A DNA stretch of 34,245 nucleotides from contig JANNRA010000145.1 in the NCBI GenBank assembly GCA_031401035.1, positions 1 to 34,245 of the forward strand, in the 5' to 3' direction. The notes under the pieces are model-generated. The model worked only from the letters and a program-made list of their open reading frames with translations. It was not told where the DNA came from and did not search any database. The position numbers were made by a program, and so were the translations under genes. The DNA comes from JANNRA01 sp031401035 (GTDB lineage: Bacteria > Desulfobacterota > Binatia > HRBIN30 > CADEER01). Within the stretch, counting starts at the first letter, position 1. Every line of letters begins with the position of its first letter. This document shows, piece after piece, positions 8,652 to 16,028 of this stretch.

Positions 8652-8673
8652 TCGACGGGGCGTCGCCCTCCAG
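8652..8673 (-). repeat. Partial half-unit of the dispersed palindromic repeat
   Basis: The reverse complement reads CTGGAGGGCGACGCCCCGTC, matching the conserved start of the palindromic half-units at 15061 and 23022 with one or two changes. It lies just after the DUF1295 stop codon, before the MerR promoter region. The other half is missing. Confidence 0.45.
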
Positions 8674-8682
8674 CGAGGGGGC

Positions 8683-8715
8683 TTGACGATGCGAGTAATC
8701 ACTCTAAGAGTGGTT
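8683..8715 (+). promoter_or_regulatory. Candidate MerR-type promoter/operator ahead of the menaquinone operon
   Basis: A TTGACG -35-like box (8683-8688) is followed by a dyad at 8697-8715: CACTC-TAA-GAGTG, perfect over 13 bp, with flanking AA/TT also symmetric. A further GAGT half-site lies at 8693. Such dyads between or over -35/-10 elements are the usual binding sites of MerR-family dimers, and the first downstream gene encodes one. Autoregulation is inferred. No good -10 at normal spacing is visible. Confidence 0.5.
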
Positions 8716-8719
8716 GCAC

Positions 8720-9466
8720 ATGGAATACACGGTCGAGGAGTTGGCGCGGGCGGCGGGCGTGGCCGTCGACACGGTGCGCTTCTACCAGACCAGGGGCCTG
8801 CTGCCGGGGCCGCGGCGCGAGGGGCGGCGGGCGGTGTACGGCGGACGCCATCTCGACATCCTCAAGCGCATCAAGCGCCACCAGGCCGAGGGGCTGCCGC
8901 TGGCGGTGGTCAAGCGCCTGCTGGCCGGCGGTAAGGCATCGACGCAGGCGGCGCTGCTCGCGGCGGTGGCGGCGGAGAGCGGCGCGCCATCGCTGACCCG
9001 TGCCGAATTGGCGGCCGGCTCCGGCGTCGCGGAGCCGTTGCTCGCCGCCCTCGAGGCCGCCGGCCTGTTGGTGCCGGTGACGGTCGGCGGCGAGGCGCGC
9101 TACGGCGAAGCCGACCTGCGCATGGCGCGCGCCGGTCTCGAGGTTCTGGGCGCCGGCTTCCCGCTGCCCGAGCTGATGCAACTGGCGCTGCGCCACGCAC
9201 AGCACGTCGAGGCGCTGGCCGAGGACGCGGTGGGGCTCTTCGACCGCGTCGTGCGCAAGGTCGATGGCGGCGGCGCCGACGCCGACGCGATCGCCGACAC
9301 CTTCCGGCGCCTGATGCCGGCGGTGACGACGCTGGTGGCGCTGCACTTCCAGCGCACCGTCCTGCAGCGCGCCCTCGCACGCCTGCGCGAGCACCCGGAC
9401 GCGACGGCGCTCGAGAAGGCGGTCGCGGTCATCGAAGCCGGCCGCCTGGAGGTCGCATGGCGCTGA
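8720..9466 (+). CDS. MerR-family transcriptional regulator with a second HTH-like domain
   Basis: A 248-residue regulator. Residues 1-70 are a MerR winged helix-turn-helix (YTVEELARAAGVAVDTVRFYQTRGLLPGP, then the wing). Residues about 90-140 look like a second, degenerate wHTH (LTRAELAAGSGVAEPLLAALEAAGLL...). The rest is an all-helical region (about 145-245) without Cys or His clusters, arguing against a metal sensor; the ligand is unknown. The ATG at 8720 is preferred over a TTG two codons earlier. A palindrome overlaps the -35 to start region and may be its own operator. The gene's end overlaps menG by 10 nt, so it is translationally tied to the menaquinone operon and is the best candidate for controlling it. 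That control is inference. Confidence 0.85.
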   Translation: MEYTVEELARAAGVAVDTVRFYQTRGLLPGPRREGRRAVYGGRHLDILKRIKRHQAEGLPLAVVKRLLAGGKASTQAALLAAVAAESGAPSLTRAELAAGSGVAEPLLAALEAAGLLVPVTVGGEARYGEADLRMARAGLEVLGAGFPLPELMQLALRHAQHVEALAEDAVGLFDRVVRKVDGGGADADAIADTFRRLMPAVTTLVALHFQRTVLQRALARLREHPDATALEKAVAVIEAGRLEVAWR

Positions 9467-10149
9467 CCCTGCCCGACGCCGAGCACAAGGCCGCCGTCGT
9501 CGAGGCGATGTTCGACCGCATCGCCCCGCGCTACGACCTGATGAACCGCCTGCTCACCTTCCGCCTCGACCAGCGCTGGCGGCGCCTGGCGGCGCGCCTG
9601 CTGCGGCTCGGGCCGGGCGACCTGGTCGTCGACCTCGGCTGTGGCACCGGCGACATGTGCGAGATCGCGCGCGCCGCCGGGGCGCGCGTCGTCGGCCTCG
9701 ACTTCGCCGCCCGCATGCTCGACGGCGCCCGCGCCCGCGGCGCCGCCGACGCGCTGCTGCGCGCCGACGCCAGCCGCCTGCCGCTGCGCGACGGCTGCGC
9801 CAGCGTCGTCACCAGCGCCTTCACGCTGCGCAACTTCGCCTCCATCCCGGCGGTGCTCGCCGAAGCGGCGCGGGTGCTGCGCCCGGGCGGCCGCCTGGCG
9901 CTGCTGGAGGTGGACGAGCCGCGCCATCGGCTGCTGCGCTGGGGGCACACGCTCTACTTCCGCCACGCCGTGCCGCTGGTCGGGGCGCTGCTGGTCGACC
10001 GCGCCGCCTACGCCTACCTGCCCGAGTCGACCGCCTACCTGCCGCCGGAAGCGGCCCTGCTGGGGCTGCTCAGCGAGGCCGGCTTCCGCGCCCCCAGCAA
10101 GCGCCGCCTCGCCGGCGGCGCCGCGCAACTGCTGCTGGCGGAGCGCTGA
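9457..10149 (+). CDS. menG: Demethylmenaquinone methyltransferase
   Basis: C-methylates demethylmenaquinone with SAM, the last step of menaquinone synthesis. The 230-residue protein has the MenG/UbiE signatures: FDRIAPRYDLMNRLLTFRLD at the N-terminus, SAM motif I (VVDLGCGTGDM), and the conserved SAFTLRNF and VLRPGGRLALLEVDEP segments. Length fits the family. The start at 9457 has GGAGG 4 nt upstream and overlaps the regulator gene. It is the first biosynthetic gene of the cluster and is separated from menF by one base. UbiE proteins can also act in ubiquinone synthesis, but the surrounding genes all belong to the menaquinone route, so MenG is the better name. Confidence 0.93.
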   Translation: MALTLPDAEHKAAVVEAMFDRIAPRYDLMNRLLTFRLDQRWRRLAARLLRLGPGDLVVDLGCGTGDMCEIARAAGARVVGLDFAARMLDGARARGAADALLRADASRLPLRDGCASVVTSAFTLRNFASIPAVLAEAARVLRPGGRLALLEVDEPRHRLLRWGHTLYFRHAVPLVGALLVDRAAYAYLPESTAYLPPEAALLGLLSEAGFRAPSKRRLAGGAAQLLLAER

Positions 10150-10150
10150 C

Positions 10151-11542
10151 ATGGATCTCGCCGCGGTCACCACCGCGCCGCGCCTCCCCGCCGCCGGCAT
10201 CGACGCCGCCGTGGCGCGCGCCCGCGCCCTCGGCCGACCGGTGCTGTTGAGCGTGACGCGCCCGCTCGCCGAGGCCGACGACGCGCTGCCGCTGGTCGCC
10301 GCGGCGCGCGCCGCCGGCGTCGAGGCGGCGCTGCTCGAACGGCGCGACCACGCCGTCGCCGCCCTCGGCGCCGCCTGGGCCATCAACGCCAGCGGGCCGG
10401 CGCGCTTCGTCACGCTGCGCGACGCCGCCGCGACGCTGTTCGCCGAGGCGGTCGTCGACGGCGACGCGGCGCCGCTGGCGCTCGCCGCCTTCGCCTTCGC
10501 GGCGACGGACCCGGGCGGCGACTGGCGCGGCTTCCCGGCGGCGCGCGCCGTCGTCCCGCGCGCCGCCCTGGTGCGCGACAGCAGCGGCGCCCACCTGGCC
10601 CTCAATGCGCTGGTCGAGCCGCGCGCCGATGCCGCCGCCGTCGCAGACCACCTGCAGCGCACGCTGGCGCGCCTGCGCGCCTGGGGCACGGCGCCGGTCG
10701 CGACGCCGGGCTGCCCGCGCTACGCGGCGACGCCGGCGCCGGCGCCGGCCGACTGGATGCGTGCCGTCAGCGCCGCACTCGACGAGATTCACGCCGGCCG
10801 CTTCGCCAAGCTGGTGCTGGCACGCACCTGCCGGCTCGAGGGGGACGCGCCCTTCGCCTGCGGCGCCGCCCTGGCGCGCCTGCGTCAGGCCTACCCCACC
10901 TGCAGCGCCTTCTGGCTCGGCGGCGGCGCCGGCGATTTCCTCGGCGCCACCCCCGAACCGTTGGTCCAGGTCGACGGCCGCGCCGTCAGCACCGCCGCCA
11001 TCGCCGGCTCGATCGCGCGCGGCGCCGGCAGCAGCACCGACGACGCCCGGGCGCAGACGTTGCTCGCCAGCGACAAGGACCGCCGCGAACACTCTATCGT
11101 CGTCGAGGCCATCGTCGCGGCCCTACAACCACTCTGCGCCGCGCTCACGGTGGCGCCGACGCCCGAGGTGCTGCGCCTGCCCAACGTGCAGCACCTGCGC
11201 ACGCCGATCGCCGGCCGCCTGACGGCGCGCACGCACATTCTCGACCTGGTGGCGCGCCTGCACCCGACGCCCGCCGTCGCCGGTCACCCGCGCGCCGCCG
11301 CGCTGGCGGCCCTGCCGGTCCATGAGGGGCTGGAGCGCGGCTGGTACGCGGGACCGCTCGGCTGGTTCGATGCCGCCGGCGACGGCCGTTTCGACGTCGC
11401 ACTGCGCTCCGCCCTGGTACGCGGGCGCCAGGCGGTGCTGTTCGCCGGAGCCGGCATCGTCGCCGGCTCCGACCCCGCCGCCGAGCTCGCCGAGACGCGC
11501 CTCAAACTGCAGCCGCTGTTGGCGGCGTTGATGGAACTCTGA
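10151..11542 (+). CDS. menF: Isochorismate synthase
   Basis: Converts chorismate to isochorismate, the entry step to menaquinone. The protein is 463 residues. The N-terminal third is Ala-rich and variable, as in other MenF/DhbC/EntC proteins. The C-terminal chorismate-binding domain has the expected blocks: FAKLVLART with the Lys general base, FLGATPEPLVQVDG, STAAIAGSIARG, DKDRREHSIVVEAI, NVQHLRTPI, LHPTPAVAG, and RGWYAGPLGWFD. It ends FAGAGIVAGSDPAAELAETRLKL. The ATG is one base after the menG stop codon and its own stop overlaps the menD start (TGATG), so translation is coupled. The gene is complete. Confusion with salicylate or anthranilate synthase is unlikely given the context. Confidence 0.94.
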   Translation: MDLAAVTTAPRLPAAGIDAAVARARALGRPVLLSVTRPLAEADDALPLVAAARAAGVEAALLERRDHAVAALGAAWAINASGPARFVTLRDAAATLFAEAVVDGDAAPLALAAFAFAATDPGGDWRGFPAARAVVPRAALVRDSSGAHLALNALVEPRADAAAVADHLQRTLARLRAWGTAPVATPGCPRYAATPAPAPADWMRAVSAALDEIHAGRFAKLVLARTCRLEGDAPFACGAALARLRQAYPTCSAFWLGGGAGDFLGATPEPLVQVDGRAVSTAAIAGSIARGAGSSTDDARAQTLLASDKDRREHSIVVEAIVAALQPLCAALTVAPTPEVLRLPNVQHLRTPIAGRLTARTHILDLVARLHPTPAVAGHPRAAALAALPVHEGLERGWYAGPLGWFDAAGDGRFDVALRSALVRGRQAVLFAGAGIVAGSDPAAELAETRLKLQPLLAALMEL

Positions 11543-13308
11543 TGCAGGCCGCACGCGCCACCGCCACCGCCGCGGCCGCCAGCGCCCCGACCTACGCCGC
11601 CATGCGGGCGCTGGTCGATGCCCTGGTGCGCGCCGGCCTGCGCGAGGTGGGCATCGCGCCCGGCGCCCGCTCGACACCACTGGCGCTGCTGCTGGCGCAC
11701 GACCCGCGGCTGCGCGCCTGGTCGCATCTGGACGAGCGCAGCGCCGCCTTCTTCGCCCTCGGCCAGGCGCGCGCGTCGCGGCGCCCGGTCGCCGTCGTCT
11801 GCACCTCCGGCACCGCCGCCGCCAACTTCCTGCCCGCCGTCGTCGAAGCCGCCTACGCGCGTGTGCCCCTGATCGTCCTCACCGCCGACCGTCCACCCGA
11901 GCTGCGCGAGTGCGGCGCCTTCCAGGCCATCGACCAGCTCAAGCTCTTCGGCGGCATGGTGAAGTGGTTCTGCGAGGTCGGCGACGCCGCCGCCGGGCTG
12001 CCCTACTTCCGCGCCCTCGGCAGCCGCGCCGTCGCCACCGCCGCCGCCGCGCCGGCCGGCCCGGTGCATCTCAACCTGCCCCTGCGCGAGCCGTTGACGC
12101 CGCCCGACGCCGCCGCGCTGCAGCCGGATTCACCCCGCGACGCGCCGCCGTGCATCATCGTGCCGGCGCCGCAGCGCCTGCCGGCGCCGCCCGACCTCGA
12201 CGCGCTGGCGGCGCGCCTGGCGGCCGCCCGGCGCGGCGTCGTCGTCTGCGGCCCGCTCGACGCGGACGGCGAGACGCGCGCGGCCGTTGCCGCCCTCGCC
12301 GCGGCACTCGGCTGGCCGCTGCTGCCCGACGCGACGGCGCAGCTGCGCGACGGCGGCCACGACCGCAGCCACCTCGTCGCCGCCTACGACGCCATCCTAC
12401 GCGACGCCGCGCTCGCCGAGCACTTCGCCGCCGACCTGGTGCTGCGCATCGGCCCGCTGCCGATCTCCAAGGCACTGCTGCTGTGGATGCGCGCGCGCCC
12501 GCAGGTGGTGGTCGATCCGGGTGGCGGCTGGGACGATCCGCTGCACAGCGCGACGGCGTTGGTGCACGCCGATGTGGCGCCGTTGTGCCGGGCGCTGGCG
12601 GCCCGGCTGACGCCGCGCGGCGACGACGCCGCCTGGCTCGACGCCTGGCAGCGCGCCGACCGCGGCGCCGGCGCCGCGCTGGCGCGCCGCGTCGCACAGA
12701 TCGGCGAACCGTTCGAGGGCGGCGTCGTCACCGCCCTGGCGGCGCGCCTGCCGGAGGGCGCCACGTTGGTGGTCGGCAACAGCATGGCGACGCGCGACCT
12801 CGACACCTTCTGGGCCGGCGGCGCGCGCCGCGTGCGGGTGCTGTGCAACCGCGGCGCCAACGGCATCGACGGCTTCGTCTCCACCGCCCTCGGCGTCGCC
12901 GCGGCGAGCCGCGGGCCGACGGTGGCGCTGACCGGCGATCTCGGCTTTCTGCACGACCTCGGCGGCCTGCTGGCGGTTCGGCGGCACGGCGTGCGCGCCA
13001 CCTTCGTCGTCTGCAACAACGACGGCGGCGGCATCTTCTCCTACCTGCCGCAGGCCGACGACAGCGCCGCCTTCGACACCTTCTTTCGCACCCCGCACGG
13101 CCTCGACCTGCGCGGCGGCGTCGAGATGTACGGCTGCGGCTTCACCCGTGCGGCGACGCCCGACGCCTTCGCCACGGCCCTCGATGCCGGCCTGGCATCG
13201 CCGCGCTGCGAGGTCATCGAGGTGCCGATCGATCTGGCGCGCAGCGTCGCCCTGCACCGCGAGCTGTGGGCGGCGGCGGCAACGGCAGCGCGCAGGGGGC
13301 TGCGATGA
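11542..13308 (+). CDS. menD: SEPHCHC synthase (2-succinyl-5-enolpyruvyl-6-hydroxy-3-cyclohexene-1-carboxylate synthase)
   Basis: Thiamine-diphosphate enzyme joining isochorismate and 2-oxoglutarate, with loss of CO2. Of 588 residues, the N-terminal Pyr domain carries IAPGARSTPL and the SGTAAANFLPAVVEA and TADRPPELRECGAFQAIDQ blocks typical of MenD. The C-terminal PP domain carries GNSMATRDLDTFW, NRGANGIDG and the ThDP-diphosphate/Mg segment around LTGDLGFLHD...NNDGGGIFSYLPQ. Length and block order are normal. The start overlaps the menF stop by one base. An alternative start would be the Met at about residue 20, but the TGATG coupling supports 11542. About 25 bases separate it from menH. Confidence 0.95.
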   Translation: MQAARATATAAAASAPTYAAMRALVDALVRAGLREVGIAPGARSTPLALLLAHDPRLRAWSHLDERSAAFFALGQARASRRPVAVVCTSGTAAANFLPAVVEAAYARVPLIVLTADRPPELRECGAFQAIDQLKLFGGMVKWFCEVGDAAAGLPYFRALGSRAVATAAAAPAGPVHLNLPLREPLTPPDAAALQPDSPRDAPPCIIVPAPQRLPAPPDLDALAARLAAARRGVVVCGPLDADGETRAAVAALAAALGWPLLPDATAQLRDGGHDRSHLVAAYDAILRDAALAEHFAADLVLRIGPLPISKALLLWMRARPQVVVDPGGGWDDPLHSATALVHADVAPLCRALAARLTPRGDDAAWLDAWQRADRGAGAALARRVAQIGEPFEGGVVTALAARLPEGATLVVGNSMATRDLDTFWAGGARRVRVLCNRGANGIDGFVSTALGVAAASRGPTVALTGDLGFLHDLGGLLAVRRHGVRATFVVCNNDGGGIFSYLPQADDSAAFDTFFRTPHGLDLRGGVEMYGCGFTRAATPDAFATALDAGLASPRCEVIEVPIDLARSVALHRELWAAAATAARRGLR

Positions 13309-13333
13309 ACGGCGGCGGCGCGAGACGCACGCC

Positions 13334-14191
13334 ATGACCCGCATTGCCGTCAACGGCGTCACCTACGCGGTGCGCGAATGGGGCGCCGGCCCTCCCCTGC
13401 TGCTGCTGCACGGCTTCACCGGCTGTGGCGCGCTGTGGACGCCGATCGCCGAGGTGCTCGCGGCGCAGTATCGCATCGTCGCGCCCGACCTGCTCGGGCA
13501 CGGCGCCTCCGCCGCCCCGGCGGATCCGGCGCGGCACGCGATGGCGCACGCGGTCGCCGACCTCGCCGCACTGCTCGACGGGCTCGGCATTCCCAGCGCC
13601 GCCGTCTGCGGCTACTCGATGGGCGGCCGCCTCGCTCTCGCCTTCGCCGTCGCCCATCCGCAGCGCGTCGCTGCCTTGGTGCTCGAAGGCGCCTCGCCCG
13701 GCATCGCCGATCCGGCCGAGCGCGCCGCCCGCGCCGACGCCGACGCGGCCTGGGCGGCGCGCCTCGGGCGCGACGGACTGGCGGCTTTCGTCGACGCCTG
13801 GATGGCGCAGCCGTTGTTCGCCAGCCAGGGTCGGCTCGACGCCGCCGCGCGCGCCGCGGCGCGCGCCCAGCGCCTGGCCAACGACGCCGCCGGTCTCGCC
13901 GCCTGCCTGCGCGGCCTCGGCACCGGCCGCCAGCCGTCGTACTGGCACCGCCTACACGCGCTGCCGATGCCGACGCTGCTGCTCGCCGGCGCCGACGACG
14001 CGAAGTTCCAGGCCCTTGGGCGCGCCATGCAGGAGAGCATCCCGGACGCGACGCTGCGCCTGGTCCCCGATGCCGGACACACCACCCATCTCGAGAACCC
14101 CGCTGCGTTCCGTCTGCGCCTGCTCGCCTTCCTGGCGCCGGCGCTGGGTCTCGACGCGGCCCACAGCCCACCGGCGTCGGCCGCCCGCTGA
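13334..14191 (+). CDS. menH: SHCHC synthase, alpha/beta-hydrolase fold
   Basis: Likely eliminates pyruvate from SEPHCHC to give SHCHC. The 285-residue alpha/beta hydrolase has HGFTG (oxyanion region), the nucleophile elbow GYSMGG with Ser95, and the late His in AGHTTHLENP. The acid residue is probably in the segment LLLAGADDAKF. GYSMGGRLAL is characteristic of MenH rather than general esterases. The ATG at 13334 gives a normal N-terminus (MTRIAVNG); the open frame upstream overlaps menD and is not MenH-like. The C-terminal 20 residues are a low-complexity Ala/Pro tail. It sits between menD and menB, which supports the assignment, as the fold alone would be ambiguous. Confidence 0.88.
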   Translation: MTRIAVNGVTYAVREWGAGPPLLLLHGFTGCGALWTPIAEVLAAQYRIVAPDLLGHGASAAPADPARHAMAHAVADLAALLDGLGIPSAAVCGYSMGGRLALAFAVAHPQRVAALVLEGASPGIADPAERAARADADAAWAARLGRDGLAAFVDAWMAQPLFASQGRLDAAARAAARAQRLANDAAGLAACLRGLGTGRQPSYWHRLHALPMPTLLLAGADDAKFQALGRAMQESIPDATLRLVPDAGHTTHLENPAAFRLRLLAFLAPALGLDAAHSPPASAAR

Positions 14192-14210
14192 CGCCGCATC
14201 GGAGGAGCAC

Positions 14211-15041
14211 ATGCGCATCGACTGGACCCCCCGCCGTACCTACAGCGACATCCGCTACGAGCTCGGTGCGGGCGACGCCGCGGGCATCGCCAAGATCACC
14301 ATCAATCGCCCCGAGGTGCGCAACGCCTTCCGGCCGCAGACGGTGGTCGAGCTGCTCGACGCCTTCGCCGCGGCGCGCGAGGATCGCGAGGTCGGCGTCA
14401 TCGTCCTCACCGGCGAGGGCCCGGACGCGTTCTGCTCGGGCGGTGACCAGCGCGTGCGCGGCGCCGCCGGCTACGTCGGCGACGACGGCGTGCCGCGCCT
14501 CAACGTCCTCGACCTGCAGCGCCTGATCCGCGTCATCCCCAAGCCGGTCATCGCCATGGTGGCCGGCTACGCCATCGGCGGCGGGCACGTCCTGCACCTG
14601 GTCTGCGATCTGACCATCGCCGCCGACAACGCCCGCTTCGGCCAGACCGGACCGCGTGTCGGCAGCTTCGACGCGGGCTACGGCGCGACGCTGATGGCGC
14701 GCATCGTCGGCCAGAAGAAGGCGCGCGAGATCTGGTACCTGTGCCGCCAGTACGACGCGCAGCAGGCGCTGGCGATGGGACTGGTCAATACCGTCGTACC
14801 GTTGGCGCACCTCGAGGCGGAGACCGTGCAGTGGGGGCGCGAGATGCTCGCCAACAGCCCGATGGCGCTGCGCTGCCTGAAGGCGTCGTTCAACGCCGAC
14901 ACCGACGGCCTGGCCGGCATCCAGGAGCTGGCCGGCAACGCGACGCTACTCTTCTACATGTCGGAGGAGGGGCAGGAGGGCCGCAACGCCTACCTCGAGA
15001 AGCGCCCGCCGGACTTCTCCAAGTTTCCGCGCCTGCCGTGA
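14211..15041 (+). CDS. menB: 1,4-dihydroxy-2-naphthoyl-CoA synthase
   Basis: A crotonase-family enzyme closing the second ring: OSB-CoA to DHNA-CoA. The 276-residue protein shows MenB-specific features: FCSGGDQRVRG, AMVAGYAIGGGHVLHLVCDLTIAA, FGQTGPRVGSFDAGYG with the conserved Asp, and the C-terminal EEGQEGRNAYLEKRPPDFSKFPRLP, diagnostic of MenB. The conserved YL/CRQYDAQQAL segment (WYLCRQYDAQQALAMGLVN) is also present. A clear GGAGGA lies 5 nt before the ATG at 14211. It is 19 nt after menH. A 90-bp palindromic repeat fills the gap to menA. Assignment is secure. Confidence 0.96.
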   Translation: MRIDWTPRRTYSDIRYELGAGDAAGIAKITINRPEVRNAFRPQTVVELLDAFAAAREDREVGVIVLTGEGPDAFCSGGDQRVRGAAGYVGDDGVPRLNVLDLQRLIRVIPKPVIAMVAGYAIGGGHVLHLVCDLTIAADNARFGQTGPRVGSFDAGYGATLMARIVGQKKAREIWYLCRQYDAQQALAMGLVNTVVPLAHLEAETVQWGREMLANSPMALRCLKASFNADTDGLAGIQELAGNATLLFYMSEEGQEGRNAYLEKRPPDFSKFPRLP

Positions 15042-15058
15042 CGCCGATTTCCTCCGCT

Positions 15059-15147
15059 CCCTGGAGGGCGCCGCTCCGTCGGCGCCTGTTGCATGCGGTA
15101 TCCGGACATCCATGCAACCGGCGCCGACGGAGCGGCTGCCTCCAGGG
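15059..15147. repeat. Complete copy of the dispersed palindromic repeat between menB and menA
   Basis: Arms 15059-15095 and 15111-15147 are near-perfect inverted repeats (one mismatch and a short indel), each about 37 nt, around a 15-nt centre. Each arm also has an internal small palindrome (GGCGCCG/CGGCGCC) and a TGTTGCATG or CGGTTGCATG inner end. It lies wholly in the 117-bp menB-menA gap and could form a long stem in the operon mRNA. It is the reference copy for the family in this window. Confidence 0.85.
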
Positions 15148-15158
15148 GAGGTGAGCGC

Positions 15159-16028
15159 ATGTCCCCCTGGCTGCTCGCCATCCGCCCGGCGACGCTCACC
15201 GCCGCCATCGCGCCGATCCTCGTCGGCAGCGCCGTCGCCGCGCGCGCCGGTGAGTTGCGCCTGCTGCCGGCGCTCGCCGCGCTGAGCGGCGCGCTGCTGC
15301 TGCAGATCGGCGCCAACCTCGCCAACGACGCCGACGACTTCGAGCGCGGCGCCGACACCGACGCCCGTCAGGGACCGACGCGGGTGACGCAGAGCGGGCT
15401 GCTCAGCGTCGCGCAGGTGCGCGCCGCGCAGTGGACCGCCCTGGCGCTGGCGGCACTGGTCGGCTGCTATCTCATCGCCGTCGCCGGCTGGCCCATCGCC
15501 GTCCTCGGCCTCGCCGCCATTACTGCCGCGTGGGCCTACACCGGCGGGCCGTGGCCGCTCGGCTACCACGGCCTCGGCGAGGTCTTCGTCTTCCTGTTCT
15601 TCGGCCTCGCCGCGGTGGTCGGCAGCGCCTACGTGCAGGCCGGCGCCGTGCCGCCGTTGGCCTGGAGCGCGGCCCTGCCGGTCGGCGCGCTGGTCACCGC
15701 GATCATGGTGGTCAACAACACCCGCGACGCCGCCACCGACCGCGGCGCCGGCAAGCGCACCCTGGCGGTGCGCTTCGGCACCGCCGCGACGCGCGCCCTG
15801 TACCTGCTGCTGCTGGCGTGCGCCTACGCCGTGCCGACCGCCCTGTGGTGGCGTGGCGCGCTCTCGCCCTGGGGCCTGCTGCCGCTGCTGACGCTGCCGC
15901 TCGCCGCGGCGCTGGCGGTGCGCATGACCCAGGCCGCCGACGGCCAGGCCTTCAACGCGCTGCTCGTCGCGACCGCACGCCTGCACCTCGTCTTCGGCGT
16001 CCTGTTCGCCGCCGGCCTGCTGGCATGA
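15159..16028 (+). CDS. menA: 1,4-dihydroxy-2-naphthoate polyprenyltransferase
   Basis: Membrane enzyme that prenylates and decarboxylates DHNA to give demethylmenaquinone. The 289-residue protein has about eight hydrophobic helices and the two Asp-rich motifs of the UbiA superfamily: NLANDADDFERGAD (NDxxD type) and NNTRDAATDRGAGKRT. The N-terminus SPWLLAIRPATLTAAIAPILVG is MenA-like. The ATG at 15159 is preceded by GGGGAGGTGA. An earlier in-frame ATG at 15093 lies in the palindromic repeat, so a start there would add 22 repeat-encoded residues. Its TGA overlaps the menC ATG (ATGA), so menC translation is coupled. Confidence 0.94.
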   Translation: MSPWLLAIRPATLTAAIAPILVGSAVAARAGELRLLPALAALSGALLLQIGANLANDADDFERGADTDARQGPTRVTQSGLLSVAQVRAAQWTALALAALVGCYLIAVAGWPIAVLGLAAITAAWAYTGGPWPLGYHGLGEVFVFLFFGLAAVVGSAYVQAGAVPPLAWSAALPVGALVTAIMVVNNTRDAATDRGAGKRTLAVRFGTAATRALYLLLLACAYAVPTALWWRGALSPWGLLPLLTLPLAAALAVRMTQAADGQAFNALLVATARLHLVFGVLFAAGLLA

